Below are positions 13,812 to 20,580 of a stretch of 32,962 nt of DNA, in pieces; the first letter of the stretch is position 1; the number at the start of each line of letters is the position of its first letter. The stretch comes from Alphaproteobacteria bacterium UBA6038 (GTDB lineage Bacteria > Pseudomonadota > Alphaproteobacteria > Micropepsales > Micropepsaceae). Made by a program: the position numbers and the translations under genes. The stretch covers positions 1,961 through 34,922 of the forward strand of contig DIZC01000020.1 in NCBI GenBank assembly GCA_002429315.1, in the 5' to 3' direction. The notes under the pieces are model-generated. The model did not search any database. It was not told the DNA's origin and was given only the letters and a program-made list of their open reading frames with translations.

Positions 13812-15221
13812 TCAGACCGAGTAATACATCTTGAACTCGATGGGGTGGGGGGTGTGCTCGAAGGCGTACACCTCGCCCATCTTCAGTTCGATGTAGCTGT
13901 CGATGAAATCGTCGCTGAACACGCCGCCCTTCTTCAGGAACGTGCGGTCGCGGTCGAGCGTTTCCAGCGCCTGCCGCAAGCTGCCGCACACCGTCGGCAC
14001 GTCCTTCAGCTCCGCCGGCGGCAGGGCATAGAGGTCCTTGTCCATCGGATCGCCGGGATGGATCTTGTTCTCGATGCCGTCCAGCCCCGCCATCAGCATC
14101 GAGGCATAGGCGAGATACGGATTGGCGCCGGGGTCGGGGAAGCGCACTTCCACCCGCTTGCCGTTGGGTGAGGCCGAGAAGGGGATGCGGCACGATGCCG
14201 AGCGGTTGCGCGAGGAATAGGCGAGCAGCACCGGCGCCTCGAAGCCTGGGATCAGCCGTTTGTAGGAATTGGTGAGCGGGTTGGTGAAGGCGTTGAGCGC
14301 CCGGGCGTGCTTGATGATGCCGCCGATGTAATAGAGGCAGGTGTCCGACAGATCGGCATAACCTGAGCCCGCGAACAGCGGCTTGCCTCCCTTCCAGATC
14401 GACTGGTGCACATGCATGCCCGAGCCGTTGTCTCCAACGATGGGCTTGGGCATGAAGGTGGCGGTCTTGCCGTAGGACGCAGCGACCTGGTGGATCACGT
14501 ATTTGTAGATCTGCATGTTGTCGCCGCACTTGGTCAGCGTGTTGAACTTGAAGCCAAGTTCGTGCTGCGAGCTGGCGACTTCGTGGTGGTGCTTCTCCGG
14601 CTGGATGCCCATTTCGCCCATGATGGCGAGCATCTCGCCGCGAATGTCCTGCGCCGAATCCACCGGCGGCACCGGGAAATAGCCGCCCTTCACGCCGGGG
14701 CGGTGGCCGAGATTGCCGCCTTCCATCTCCTTGCCGGTGTTGTAGGAGCCTTCCGCAGAATCGATGAAGTAGAAGCCCTTGTTCATCTCGCTGCCGAAGC
14801 GCACGTCGTCGAAGATGAAGAACTCCGCTTCCGGCCCGAAATAGGCGGTGTCGCCCACGCCGGAGGACGCCATGAATTTCTCCGCCGCCTTCGCCATGGA
14901 CCGTGGGCACCGGCCGTACCGCTGGCCGGTGGTGGGCTCGACCACGTCGCAGATGAGCGACAGCGTGGTCTGCGCGAAGAAGGGATCGATCAGCGCCGTT
15001 TCGCAATCCGGCAGCAAGGTCATGTCGGATTCGTTGATCGCCTTCCAGCCGGCGATGGAGGAGCCGTCGAACATCGTGCCTTCGGACAGGAACTCCTCAT
15101 CGACCAGCGACAGGTCATAGGTGACGTGCTGCCACTTGCCGCGCGGATCGGTGAACCGGAGATCGACGAATTTGACCTCCTTGTCCTTGATGAGCTTCAG
15201 AACGGTGCCTGGATTGGCCAT
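13812..15221 (-). CDS. glnA: Type I glutamine synthetase
   Basis: Catalyses ATP-dependent formation of glutamine from glutamate and ammonium; a dodecameric cytoplasmic enzyme. The 469-residue length is typical for GS I-beta. Visible signatures are FDGSSIAGWKAI near residues 50-61, NGSGMHVHQSIW (ATP/metal site), NRSASCRIPF, and the adenylylation loop DKDLYALPPAE with the modifiable Tyr. Presence of that Tyr implies control by GlnE adenylylation. The gene follows glnB by 31 bases on the same strand, the usual alphaproteobacterial glnBA operon. The ATG at 15221 has GAAGGGAAG upstream. Confidence 0.97.
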   Translation of the reverse strand: MANPGTVLKLIKDKEVKFVDLRFTDPRGKWQHVTYDLSLVDEEFLSEGTMFDGSSIAGWKAINESDMTLLPDCETALIDPFFAQTTLSLICDVVEPTTGQRYGRCPRSMAKAAEKFMASSGVGDTAYFGPEAEFFIFDDVRFGSEMNKGFYFIDSAEGSYNTGKEMEGGNLGHRPGVKGGYFPVPPVDSAQDIRGEMLAIMGEMGIQPEKHHHEVASSQHELGFKFNTLTKCGDNMQIYKYVIHQVAASYGKTATFMPKPIVGDNGSGMHVHQSIWKGGKPLFAGSGYADLSDTCLYYIGGIIKHARALNAFTNPLTNSYKRLIPGFEAPVLLAYSSRNRSASCRIPFSASPNGKRVEVRFPDPGANPYLAYASMLMAGLDGIENKIHPGDPMDKDLYALPPAELKDVPTVCGSLRQALETLDRDRTFLKKGGVFSDDFIDSYIELKMGEVYAFEHTPHPIEFKMYYSV

Positions 15222-15252
15222 GGTCTTCCCTTCGACAGATGGCAGTTGATGT

Positions 15253-15591
15253 TCAGATCGCGTCGGCGCCGGTCTCCCCGGTGCGGATGCGGATCGCCTC
15301 TTGCACGTCGAGCACGAAAATCTTTCCGTCGCCGATGCGGCCCGTGCGCGCCGCCTTCTGGATGGCTTCCACCGCCGCGTCCAGGCGGTCGTCCGGCACC
15401 ACCACCTCCAGCTTCACCTTGGGCAGGAAATCCACCACGTATTCGGCGCCGCGGTAGAGTTCGGTGTGGCCTTTCTGCCGGCCGAAGCCCTTGGCTTCGG
15501 TAACGGTGATGCCTTGGACCCCGACCTCCTGGAGCGCCTCTTTCACCTCATCGAGCTTGAACGGCTTGATGATGGCCTCGATTTTTTTCAT
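15253..15591 (-). CDS. glnB: Nitrogen regulatory protein P-II
   Basis: A 112-residue trimeric signalling protein that reports glutamine, 2-oxoglutarate and ATP/ADP status to GlnE, NtrB and transport proteins. The T loop is intact with the uridylylation target Y51 (GHTELYRGAEY). The first strand (MKKIEAIIKPFKLDEVKEAL) and the C-terminal block with GRIGDGKIFV are standard. It is GlnB rather than GlnK by its position just before glnA, not by any single residue. AAGGAG precedes the ATG. Upstream, TAATTA near 15614-15619 (minus strand) could be a -10. I did not find a convincing sigma-54 site, so nitrogen control by NtrC is not shown. Confidence 0.95.
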   Translation of the reverse strand: MKKIEAIIKPFKLDEVKEALQEVGVQGITVTEAKGFGRQKGHTELYRGAEYVVDFLPKVKLEVVVPDDRLDAAVEAIQKAARTGRIGDGKIFVLDVQEAIRIRTGETGADAI

Positions 15592-15892
15592 GCGCGCTCC
15601 TTCGCGCCCGCGACACTTTAATTACACGGAGTCGCGTGGCCCATGCTAGCGGCGGTTCCGCGCATCCACAGGCATTCAGTGCCGGCCCGTGGATGGGAAG
15701 CGAGCGCCGGCGGTTGCGAGCGTTCCCGCCGCCGGTGCGAGGCGTCCCGCGCCAGATTAGCTTAACCTTTGTGAAGTTTAACGAATTTTTTAGAATTTGC
15801 CTTGCCGTTGCGCGACGGGGCCTGTAACGGTTGCGATCAGGTTCGCGGCTTCCCGCAACCATCCATCACCACCACACGAAGGGGTTCAATCC
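15592..15892. other. Divergent intergenic region between glnB and the first secreted paralogue
   Basis: A 301-base gap without a credible gene. On the glnB side there is an AT-rich patch (15617-15624) and a GAGTC (GANTC-type) site at 15629-15633. The middle, 15640-15750, is GC-rich without clear structure. On the plus side there is a good promoter at 15769-15796 with two TTAAC half-sites at 15762 and 15778. Confidence 0.5.
15769..15796 (+). promoter_or_regulatory. Putative promoter of the first secreted paralogue
   Basis: TTGTGA (15769-15774), a 16-base spacer and TAGAAT (15791-15796) form a good sigma-70 promoter, predicting a 5' leader of about 90 bases. Two direct TTAAC half-sites (15762 and 15778), resembling CtrA half-sites, flank the -35. 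Regulation by CtrA is only a possibility. Confidence 0.45.
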
Positions 15893-16330
15893 ATGAAGAA
15901 GATTCTCGGGGTGGCCGCGGCCGCCCTCCTGCTTTCCGCTGGCGCCGCATCTGCCACCACGATCGGCTTCAGCGTCACATTGTCTGGGTTCACCTTGAAC
16001 TGCACGTTGAACGTGACTCAGACCGTCGACAGCAGCCGGGGTATCACGAACAATATCCTGATCAATGCAAACTCCAGCGATTGCGCTTTTGCCGGCGAAG
16101 GCATGATTGTGAAGGCGGTCGAGGTGGCAGGCAACAAGCCGAAAAATGTCGCGGTCATCGCCGGCTACGATGCCTATGCCGCCCAGTACGCCGGGTATCA
16201 GACGATGATGGTGGTGCTCTCGCTTAGCAAGAGCGGCGACTTCGTGAATAATGGCAAGTATCTCGTGTACGCGACCACCGACGGCACCACGCAGAAATAT
16301 ATCGGCAACGGCAAGTACACAGTTCAATAA
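15893..16330 (+). CDS. Small secreted protein of unrecognised family, paralogue 1
   Basis: A 145-residue exported protein of unknown function. The signal peptide spans about residues 1-21 (MKKILGVAAAALLLSAGAAS, then AT). The mature part is beta-rich and has two Cys, C37 and C64, 27 residues apart. It ends in GNGKYTVQ. AAGGGG lies eight bases before the ATG at 15893. The next gene (16586) encodes a related protein with the same Cys spacing, a similar LxxANSxD segment and the same Tyr-Thr-Val ending. The two Cys probably form one disulfide in the periplasm or outside the cell. The gene has its own promoter and a strong terminator. Confidence 0.8.
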   Translation: MKKILGVAAAALLLSAGAASATTIGFSVTLSGFTLNCTLNVTQTVDSSRGITNNILINANSSDCAFAGEGMIVKAVEVAGNKPKNVAVIAGYDAYAAQYAGYQTMMVVLSLSKSGDFVNNGKYLVYATTDGTTQKYIGNGKYTVQ

Positions 16331-16339
16331 ATGGACCGA

Positions 16340-16357
16340 CGCGCGATTTTTCGCGCG
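16340..16357 (+). other. Short GC-rich hairpin after the first paralogue
   Basis: CGCGCGA (16340-16346), loop TTTT, then TCGCGCG (16351-16357) form a seven-base-pair stem nine bases after the stop codon. It lacks a T tract and sits just before the stronger terminator at 16373-16406. It may protect the mRNA 3' end. Confidence 0.45.
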
Positions 16358-16372
16358 CGTGCTCACTTTCGC

Positions 16373-16406
16373 AACGGCGGTGCGGATCCTTCCGCACTGC
16401 CGTTTT
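16373..16406 (+). terminator. Rho-independent terminator of the first paralogue
   Basis: AACGGCGGTGCGGA (16373-16386), loop TCCT, and TCCGCACTGCCGTT (16391-16404) form a 14-pair stem with one G-T pair. TTTTGCTTTT follows. It separates the two paralogues, so each is probably transcribed on its own. Confidence 0.85.
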
Positions 16407-16585
16407 GCTTTTCGTGCCCGGTAGTCGACGCGGGAGCCGTCCACTGCTGGCGAGGGAGCTGCTTGCCGTTACTGATCGATTGCGGGTTTCACGATTTTCA
16501 CCATCTGGCTTGCGGGCGTCTTCGGGTTCTGTAACGCTGATCCGGTTGGGGCTCTTGGTAATGTTTCGCGAACAGGGGACCCGCA

Positions 16586-16993
16586 ATGCTACGACATCTC
16601 GGACTGACCGCAGCCGCGCTTCTGCTCTCCGCCGGTGCCGCCCCCGCCGCACCGACGCAGGTTGCTATTTCCTTCGAGGGCGCCAGCTGCACGCTTTCGA
16701 TTTACAAGCTGAGCAATGCCTCGAACGGCATCGGTAGCGTGCTGCTGGCCGCCAACTCGCAAGACGCGTGCGGCTTTCGCGCGGCCGGCGATATCGGAAA
16801 AGTGAAATTTTCCCCGACCAACAGCCAGCGGCGCGCGACGCTGGCCGGAACCAGCAAGCTGCTGGGCGACAGCAATAAGCTCCTCGCGATCTTCGATTAT
16901 CCGTTTGTGACCGGCGGCCGCTACTGGGCCTACTACACGGGCAATGGCGAATCGCTCAACTTCATCGGTAAGGGCCAGTACACGGTGAAGTAG
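16586..16993 (+). CDS. Small secreted protein of unrecognised family, paralogue 2
   Basis: A 135-residue exported protein related to the product at 15893. The signal peptide is at about residues 1-22 (LTAAALLLSAGAAPAA). C35 and C62 are 27 residues apart, exactly as C37 and C64 in the neighbour. Shared segments include SNGIGSVLLAANSQDAC against SRGITNNILINANSSDC, and the C-terminal FIGKGQYTVK against YIGNGKYTVQ. AGGGG precedes the ATG by seven bases. Overall identity is low outside these blocks, so the duplication is old or the proteins evolve fast. I do not recognise the family. Confidence 0.8.
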   Translation: MLRHLGLTAAALLLSAGAAPAAPTQVAISFEGASCTLSIYKLSNASNGIGSVLLAANSQDACGFRAAGDIGKVKFSPTNSQRRATLAGTSKLLGDSNKLLAIFDYPFVTGGRYWAYYTGNGESLNFIGKGQYTVK

Positions 16994-17036
16994 GCGTGTT
17001 GGCGGCGCACCCGGCCAGGCTGGCGCTGGCGAGATG

Positions 17037-17423
17037 TCAGTTCGGCTTCGGATAGAATCGCAGTGCGACGTTTCCCACTTCAGCCTGTGTCGGCGCGCGC
17101 GGCGGTTGCCCGTATTGTCGCGCCGTGAGCACGAGCGTAATGCGGCCATCGTGGAACATCCCCGCGCGCAGCGGGAATGTGTAGCCGCCCGCGATCTGTC
17201 CTTCGCGGATGCCGAAAGGCGAGATCGTGCCGACATATTCTCCGCGGCCGGTATAGACCGCGATCTCCACGCCTTTGGCCATGATGCCCGCATCGACGCG
17301 AAGGCGCGCCTCCTCGCGCACGCCGAGGGTATGCGGCAGCAGCGTCAGCGTCACCACGCGCTCACTTTGCGCAAGCGCGCTCTGCGCGAAAAGGACCAGC
17401 GCGGCGACGAGGAGCCGCGCCAT
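17037..17423 (-). CDS. Small secreted protein encoded directly after the tyrosinase
   Basis: A 128-residue protein with a Sec signal peptide at 1-18 (MARLLVAALVLFAQSALA). The mature part looks beta-rich, with a motif ISPFGIREGQIAGGYTFPLR and few charged surface patches. The ATG at 17423 lies two bases after the tyrosinase stop (17426-17428), so it is almost certainly co-translated with it. Some tyrosinases need a small secreted partner for copper loading (MelC1 in Streptomyces has about this length). I see no sequence match to MelC1 and only scattered His and Met (H31, M48, M89, H91). A helper role is therefore a guess from position. Confidence 0.75.
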   Translation of the reverse strand: MARLLVAALVLFAQSALAQSERVVTLTLLPHTLGVREEARLRVDAGIMAKGVEIAVYTGRGEYVGTISPFGIREGQIAGGYTFPLRAGMFHDGRITLVLTARQYGQPPRAPTQAEVGNVALRFYPKPN

Positions 17424-17425
17424 CG

Positions 17426-19012
17426 CTACCACACCGTAAGGCTCGCCGCTGTCATGGGCGACGGAGCCGCCGCGCGGAGCGACGCTTGCTTGGCGCCCGG
17501 CGCCGCGGCCTGGACCTGTGCCAGTCCCGGCGCCGAAACCGCCTGGATGCGCAGCGGGCCCGCCGTGAGCTTGCTCTGTTTGTCGGCGGGGATCGGCACC
17601 GAGAAGGTGGTCTCGCCGCCCATGCCGGGCACGAAGCCGAAGAAGGCGACCGCGCCGATGTAATACGGGTTGTCGGGCGTGGCTGTCATGGTTCCCGACG
17701 GTGCGTTGGCCAGGACAAGGAATTCGCGCGGTGAGTCGATGGTTGCAGGATTGGGTATGGTCACCTCCGCCACCAGCACGCGGTCCTTCGCCAGCGCCGC
17801 GGCCGGCACGGCGATGGAAGCGACGCCGCCGTTGACCGCGCCCGTTAACGGCCGACGCAGGCTTCCCGGAACCGCCGCCACGCGCGCCGCGACCACTGTG
17901 GAATTGGTGCCCGGCGCGTAGTCGTAATCGAATTTGCCAATGTCGATGTAGTCGGCGGCCGTGGCATCCAGCAGCGGCTTGCCCTCTTCGTTGAAGAAGA
18001 ACGGGAAAGGTTCCTTCTTGAATGTGGCTTCGTCCTTGGGCAGGTAGGATCGCCCGGCCGCGATCTGGCGCCGAATCCAAATCTGATAGAGCCGGTCCAT
18101 GTTGGAATGGTGCAGGAAGAACAGCGGGTCGGATGGTGAGAGGTTGTCCTGCATGAAGCCCATCTGGTCGTTGGGGACGTAGCCGACTCCGCCGCAGAAG
18201 TTATGGGTAAGGTCGTGCGGCGTGCCCTCGAGGGCGGCGATGTCCTTGCTCATTTGGCCGTGATCGCTCGTCTGTCCGCTGTTGAACTCCTCGAAGCTCG
18301 GGGCCTTGAGGATTGCGTCGATGCGGAGCTTCGAAGTCGCGTCCGTTGTCTTGGCATCAAGATCGGGGCTCGTGCGGCTAGGGAACCGCGCGTGTTTGGT
18401 TGTCGCGTACATGCCGCGCTTGACGACTTGGGCCCAGAGATCGCCGGTCGTCGCCATACCACGCTCGCGCAGCAGTGTGTTCTGGGTCGCGGTGAAGGAT
18501 TTGTAGTAGTTCGCCATCGCCGGCTGGATGAAGTCCTGGAAGGTCTTGAACGTGGAGATGTATCTGTCGTAGCTGCCGTCCGTGGGCGTCAACACGCCAG
18601 CGAACATCGCGTTCGGCACCTTTGGTGTCTCCGACCAGTCCCAGTAGGGAAAGGAGAAATCGCGATTGCCGCTGTAGCGGCGCACGGTACGCTCAAACCA
18701 GCCGATATAGCCGCGGTGCCACACAAGGAACCACCAATTGTGATGCGGGCAGTCCATGGTGTGAACGAAGGCGTTGCGGAACCAGTTGTGCGGATGCTCC
18801 GGCTTGAGATCCAGCATGACCATGATCGCCTTGCGGAAGGAGTCCAGCATCACCTGGCCTTCCCTGCTTGTGACGCTGTAGCGGGTGTATCGCGCGGCGC
18901 TGGCGGCGTTCGCATAGGCCCACGGTGCCGCCGCCGCGGCCACCGCCGCGCCCGAACTGTTGAGGAACTCGCGCCGCGATAAGGCTTCAAGGCGTGCTTT
19001 CAGCGAAGTCAT
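17426..19012 (-). CDS. Tat-exported tyrosinase/polyphenol oxidase
   Basis: A 528-residue type 3 copper enzyme that would oxidise phenols to quinones. The N-terminus carries a twin-arginine signal (SRREFLNSSG at 12-21, then an Ala-rich stretch to about 39), so it is exported folded. CuA ligands are H84 (FVHTMDC), H91 and H99 (FLVWHRGY). CuB ligands are H266, H270 (TPHDLTHNF) and H301 or H302 in FFLHHSNMDRLY. C88 lies four residues after H84, as the thioether Cys does in plant catechol oxidases. After the catalytic domain, residues 326-366 (PFFFNEEGKPLLD..., DYDYAPG) resemble the plant DWL domain and about 385-500 the KFDV domain. The ATG at 19012 has GGGAGG seven bases upstream; the frame extends to 19030 but the ribosome site favours 19012. 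Confidence 0.88.
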   Translation of the reverse strand: MTSLKARLEALSRREFLNSSGAAVAAAAAPWAYANAASAARYTRYSVTSREGQVMLDSFRKAIMVMLDLKPEHPHNWFRNAFVHTMDCPHHNWWFLVWHRGYIGWFERTVRRYSGNRDFSFPYWDWSETPKVPNAMFAGVLTPTDGSYDRYISTFKTFQDFIQPAMANYYKSFTATQNTLLRERGMATTGDLWAQVVKRGMYATTKHARFPSRTSPDLDAKTTDATSKLRIDAILKAPSFEEFNSGQTSDHGQMSKDIAALEGTPHDLTHNFCGGVGYVPNDQMGFMQDNLSPSDPLFFLHHSNMDRLYQIWIRRQIAAGRSYLPKDEATFKKEPFPFFFNEEGKPLLDATAADYIDIGKFDYDYAPGTNSTVVAARVAAVPGSLRRPLTGAVNGGVASIAVPAAALAKDRVLVAEVTIPNPATIDSPREFLVLANAPSGTMTATPDNPYYIGAVAFFGFVPGMGGETTFSVPIPADKQSKLTAGPLRIQAVSAPGLAQVQAAAPGAKQASLRAAAPSPMTAASLTVW

Positions 19013-19039
19013 ACGAGATCCTCCCAGCAAATATTTCGA

Positions 19040-19069
19040 AGATTACGAAAGACCAATGACAATCGTCAA
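19040..19069 (-). promoter_or_regulatory. Putative promoter of the tyrosinase operon
   Basis: On the minus strand TTGACG (19069-19064), an 18-base spacer and TAATCT (19045-19040) form a good sigma-70 promoter, giving a leader of about 20 bases. The inverted repeat TTTCG-N7-CGAAA (19034-19050) covers the -10 and could be a regulator site. Confidence 0.5.
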
Positions 19070-19220
19070 CAAGATTAGCGGCTGTCACCATGATCAGATC
19101 GGCGGCACACTCGAGCGACTCTGACGTGGCGGCCAGCAGAAACGGCGATGCAGAGATTCGGTGCCGCCGTTTGCTCTTGCGCGGTTGTCAGCGAGGGGCG
19201 TGGTTTGCCAAGCTGGCGGG

Positions 19221-20462
19221 ATGTCCGTTGAGCCCAATCCGGTTTTCGCAGAACTGCCCACCACCATCTTCTCGGTGATGAGCGCGCTTGCGGTCGAGCA
19301 CGGCGCCATCAATCTTGGGCAGGGCTTTCCGGACGAGGACGGGCCGGTTGCCATTCGCGACGTGGCTGCCGGGGCGCTGATCGACGGGCCCAACCAGTAT
19401 CCTCCGATGAGGGGTCGGACCGAATTGCGCGGTGCCATCTGCGCCCACGCGAAGCGCTTCTACGGCCTCGATTTCGACCCGGACGCCAATGTGGTGGTGA
19501 CCTCCGGTGGCACCGAGGCGCTGACCGCTTCCATCATGGGACTGGTGGGGCAGGGGGGCGAGGTGGTGCTGATCGAGCCCGCCTACGATTCGTATGCGCC
19601 GATTGCGGGAGCGGTCGGCGCGCGCGTGAAGACGGTAAAGCTTGCGCCGCCGCATTGGCGGCTGGACGCGGAGGCATTGGCGGCGGCAGTCACGTCGGAG
19701 ACCCGTGCCGTGATGCTCAACACGCCGCTCAATCCCATCGGCCGTGCCTTCACCCGCGAAGAGCTGGAAGGCGTGGCGCGGGTGGTGGCGCGCTCCCATG
19801 CGGTGGCGATCTGCGACGAAGTGTACGAGCACTTGATCTTCGACGGCCGCGAACACATCCCGCTAATAACTTTGCCCGGCATGGCGGAGCGCGTGGTGCG
19901 GGTCGGTTCCGCGGGCAAGATGTTCTCGCTGACGGGCTGGAAGATCGGCTGGGTGACAGGACCTGCGGCGCTGATCGATGTGATCGCCAAGGCGCACCAG
20001 TTCATCACCTTCACCAGTTCTCCGGCGCTCCAGCTGGGTGTCGCGTATGCGCTCGAGCACGAGATGGACTTCACCCTCAATCTGACGAAGACGCTGCAGG
20101 CGAACCGTGATCTGTTGGCGGAGCGTTTGGCGCGGCTCGGTTTCGAGGTGCTGCCGTGCGAGGGCTCGTACTTTCTGACAGCCGGCATTCGCGGGCTGAC
20201 CAATGAATCCGACCGCGCCTTCTGCGAGCGCCTCACGCGCGAAGCCGGCGTGGCGCTGATTCCGCTCTCCGTCTTCTTCAGCGGCGGACAGCCCGATCAC
20301 CTCGTCCGCTTCGCCTTCTGCAAGAAGCGTGAGGTGCTGGAAGCTGCGTTGCAGCGGCTCGAACGGTATTTTCACGCGGAGGCGCGGAGCCGCGGAGGTT
20401 TGGGCTCTCCCACCGTTTACTGGGGGAGTACCGCCGAAGGCGGGGAGGGGGGCACCGCGTGA
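19221..20462 (+). CDS. PLP-dependent class I/II aminotransferase with repeat-derived C-terminal tail
   Basis: A fold-type I aminotransferase that transfers an amino group between an amino acid and a 2-oxo acid, with pyridoxal phosphate. Visible motifs are the opening INLGQGFPDED, TSGGTEAL (94-101), NTPLNPIG, the PLP-pyridine Asp in CDEVYEHL (about 199), and the Schiff-base K233 in SAGKMFSLTGWKIGW. It resembles the branch holding YbdL methionine, kynurenine and DapC-type enzymes; substrate is not determined. GGCGGG lies right before the ATG at 19221. The enzyme should end near residue 384 (ERYFHA); the last 29 residues, from EARSRGG on, are encoded by the repeat elements at 20371-20558. The fold should be complete without them. 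Confidence 0.88.
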   Translation: MSVEPNPVFAELPTTIFSVMSALAVEHGAINLGQGFPDEDGPVAIRDVAAGALIDGPNQYPPMRGRTELRGAICAHAKRFYGLDFDPDANVVVTSGGTEALTASIMGLVGQGGEVVLIEPAYDSYAPIAGAVGARVKTVKLAPPHWRLDAEALAAAVTSETRAVMLNTPLNPIGRAFTREELEGVARVVARSHAVAICDEVYEHLIFDGREHIPLITLPGMAERVVRVGSAGKMFSLTGWKIGWVTGPAALIDVIAKAHQFITFTSSPALQLGVAYALEHEMDFTLNLTKTLQANRDLLAERLARLGFEVLPCEGSYFLTAGIRGLTNESDRAFCERLTREAGVALIPLSVFFSGGQPDHLVRFAFCKKREVLEAALQRLERYFHAEARSRGGLGSPTVYWGSTAEGGEGGTA

Positions 20463-20558
20463 TGTTCGCCCCCTCCACCACCCTTCGCGTGCTCCCCCTC
20501 CCCCGCTGCGCGGGGGGAGGAACCTCTTCTGCTCCGCCTCTCCGCGCCTCCGCGTGAA
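20371..20558. repeat. Composite inverted-repeat element flanking a nested palindromic element
   Basis: TTCACGCGGAGGCGCGGAG (20371-20389) and its exact reverse complement (20540-20558) form a perfect 19-base inverted repeat around the inner element at 20403-20524. The outer sequence is of the GGAG-rich TTCACGC...GGAG type that I recall as a common intergenic repeat in many bacteria. It overlaps the 3' end of the aminotransferase and ends 22 bases before the thiolase-like gene. It may act as a large hairpin in RNA. Confidence 0.7.
20403..20524 (-). repeat. Palindromic interspersed element, copy 1
   Basis: A 122-base GC-rich element. Its reverse complement begins GGTTCCTCCCC and ends GGGAGAGCC, just like the copy at 22718-22845. 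Between these ends it carries matching blocks, including GTGGTGGAGGGGGC, then CCCCCCTCC, CCGCCTTCGGCGGTACTCC and AGTAAACGG. The two copies are in opposite orientation about 2.2 kb apart. The aminotransferase stop codon lies inside this copy. Confidence 0.75.
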
Positions 20559-20580
20559 CCCGAATCCAGGACGAGGCTCG

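Noticed and set aside
14406..15503. 365-codon open frame antisense to glnA and glnB
   Set aside because: Codon shadow of two certain genes on the other strand.
15620..15700. Sigma-54 promoter upstream of glnB
   Set aside because: A GGCAC-like sequence is present on the minus strand, but the GC element falls two bases too close to the GG for a -24/-12 promoter.
17424..18080. N-terminal part of a long frame leading into the small secreted protein
   Set aside because: It overlaps the tyrosinase out of frame and has no domain; the signal peptide starts at 17423.
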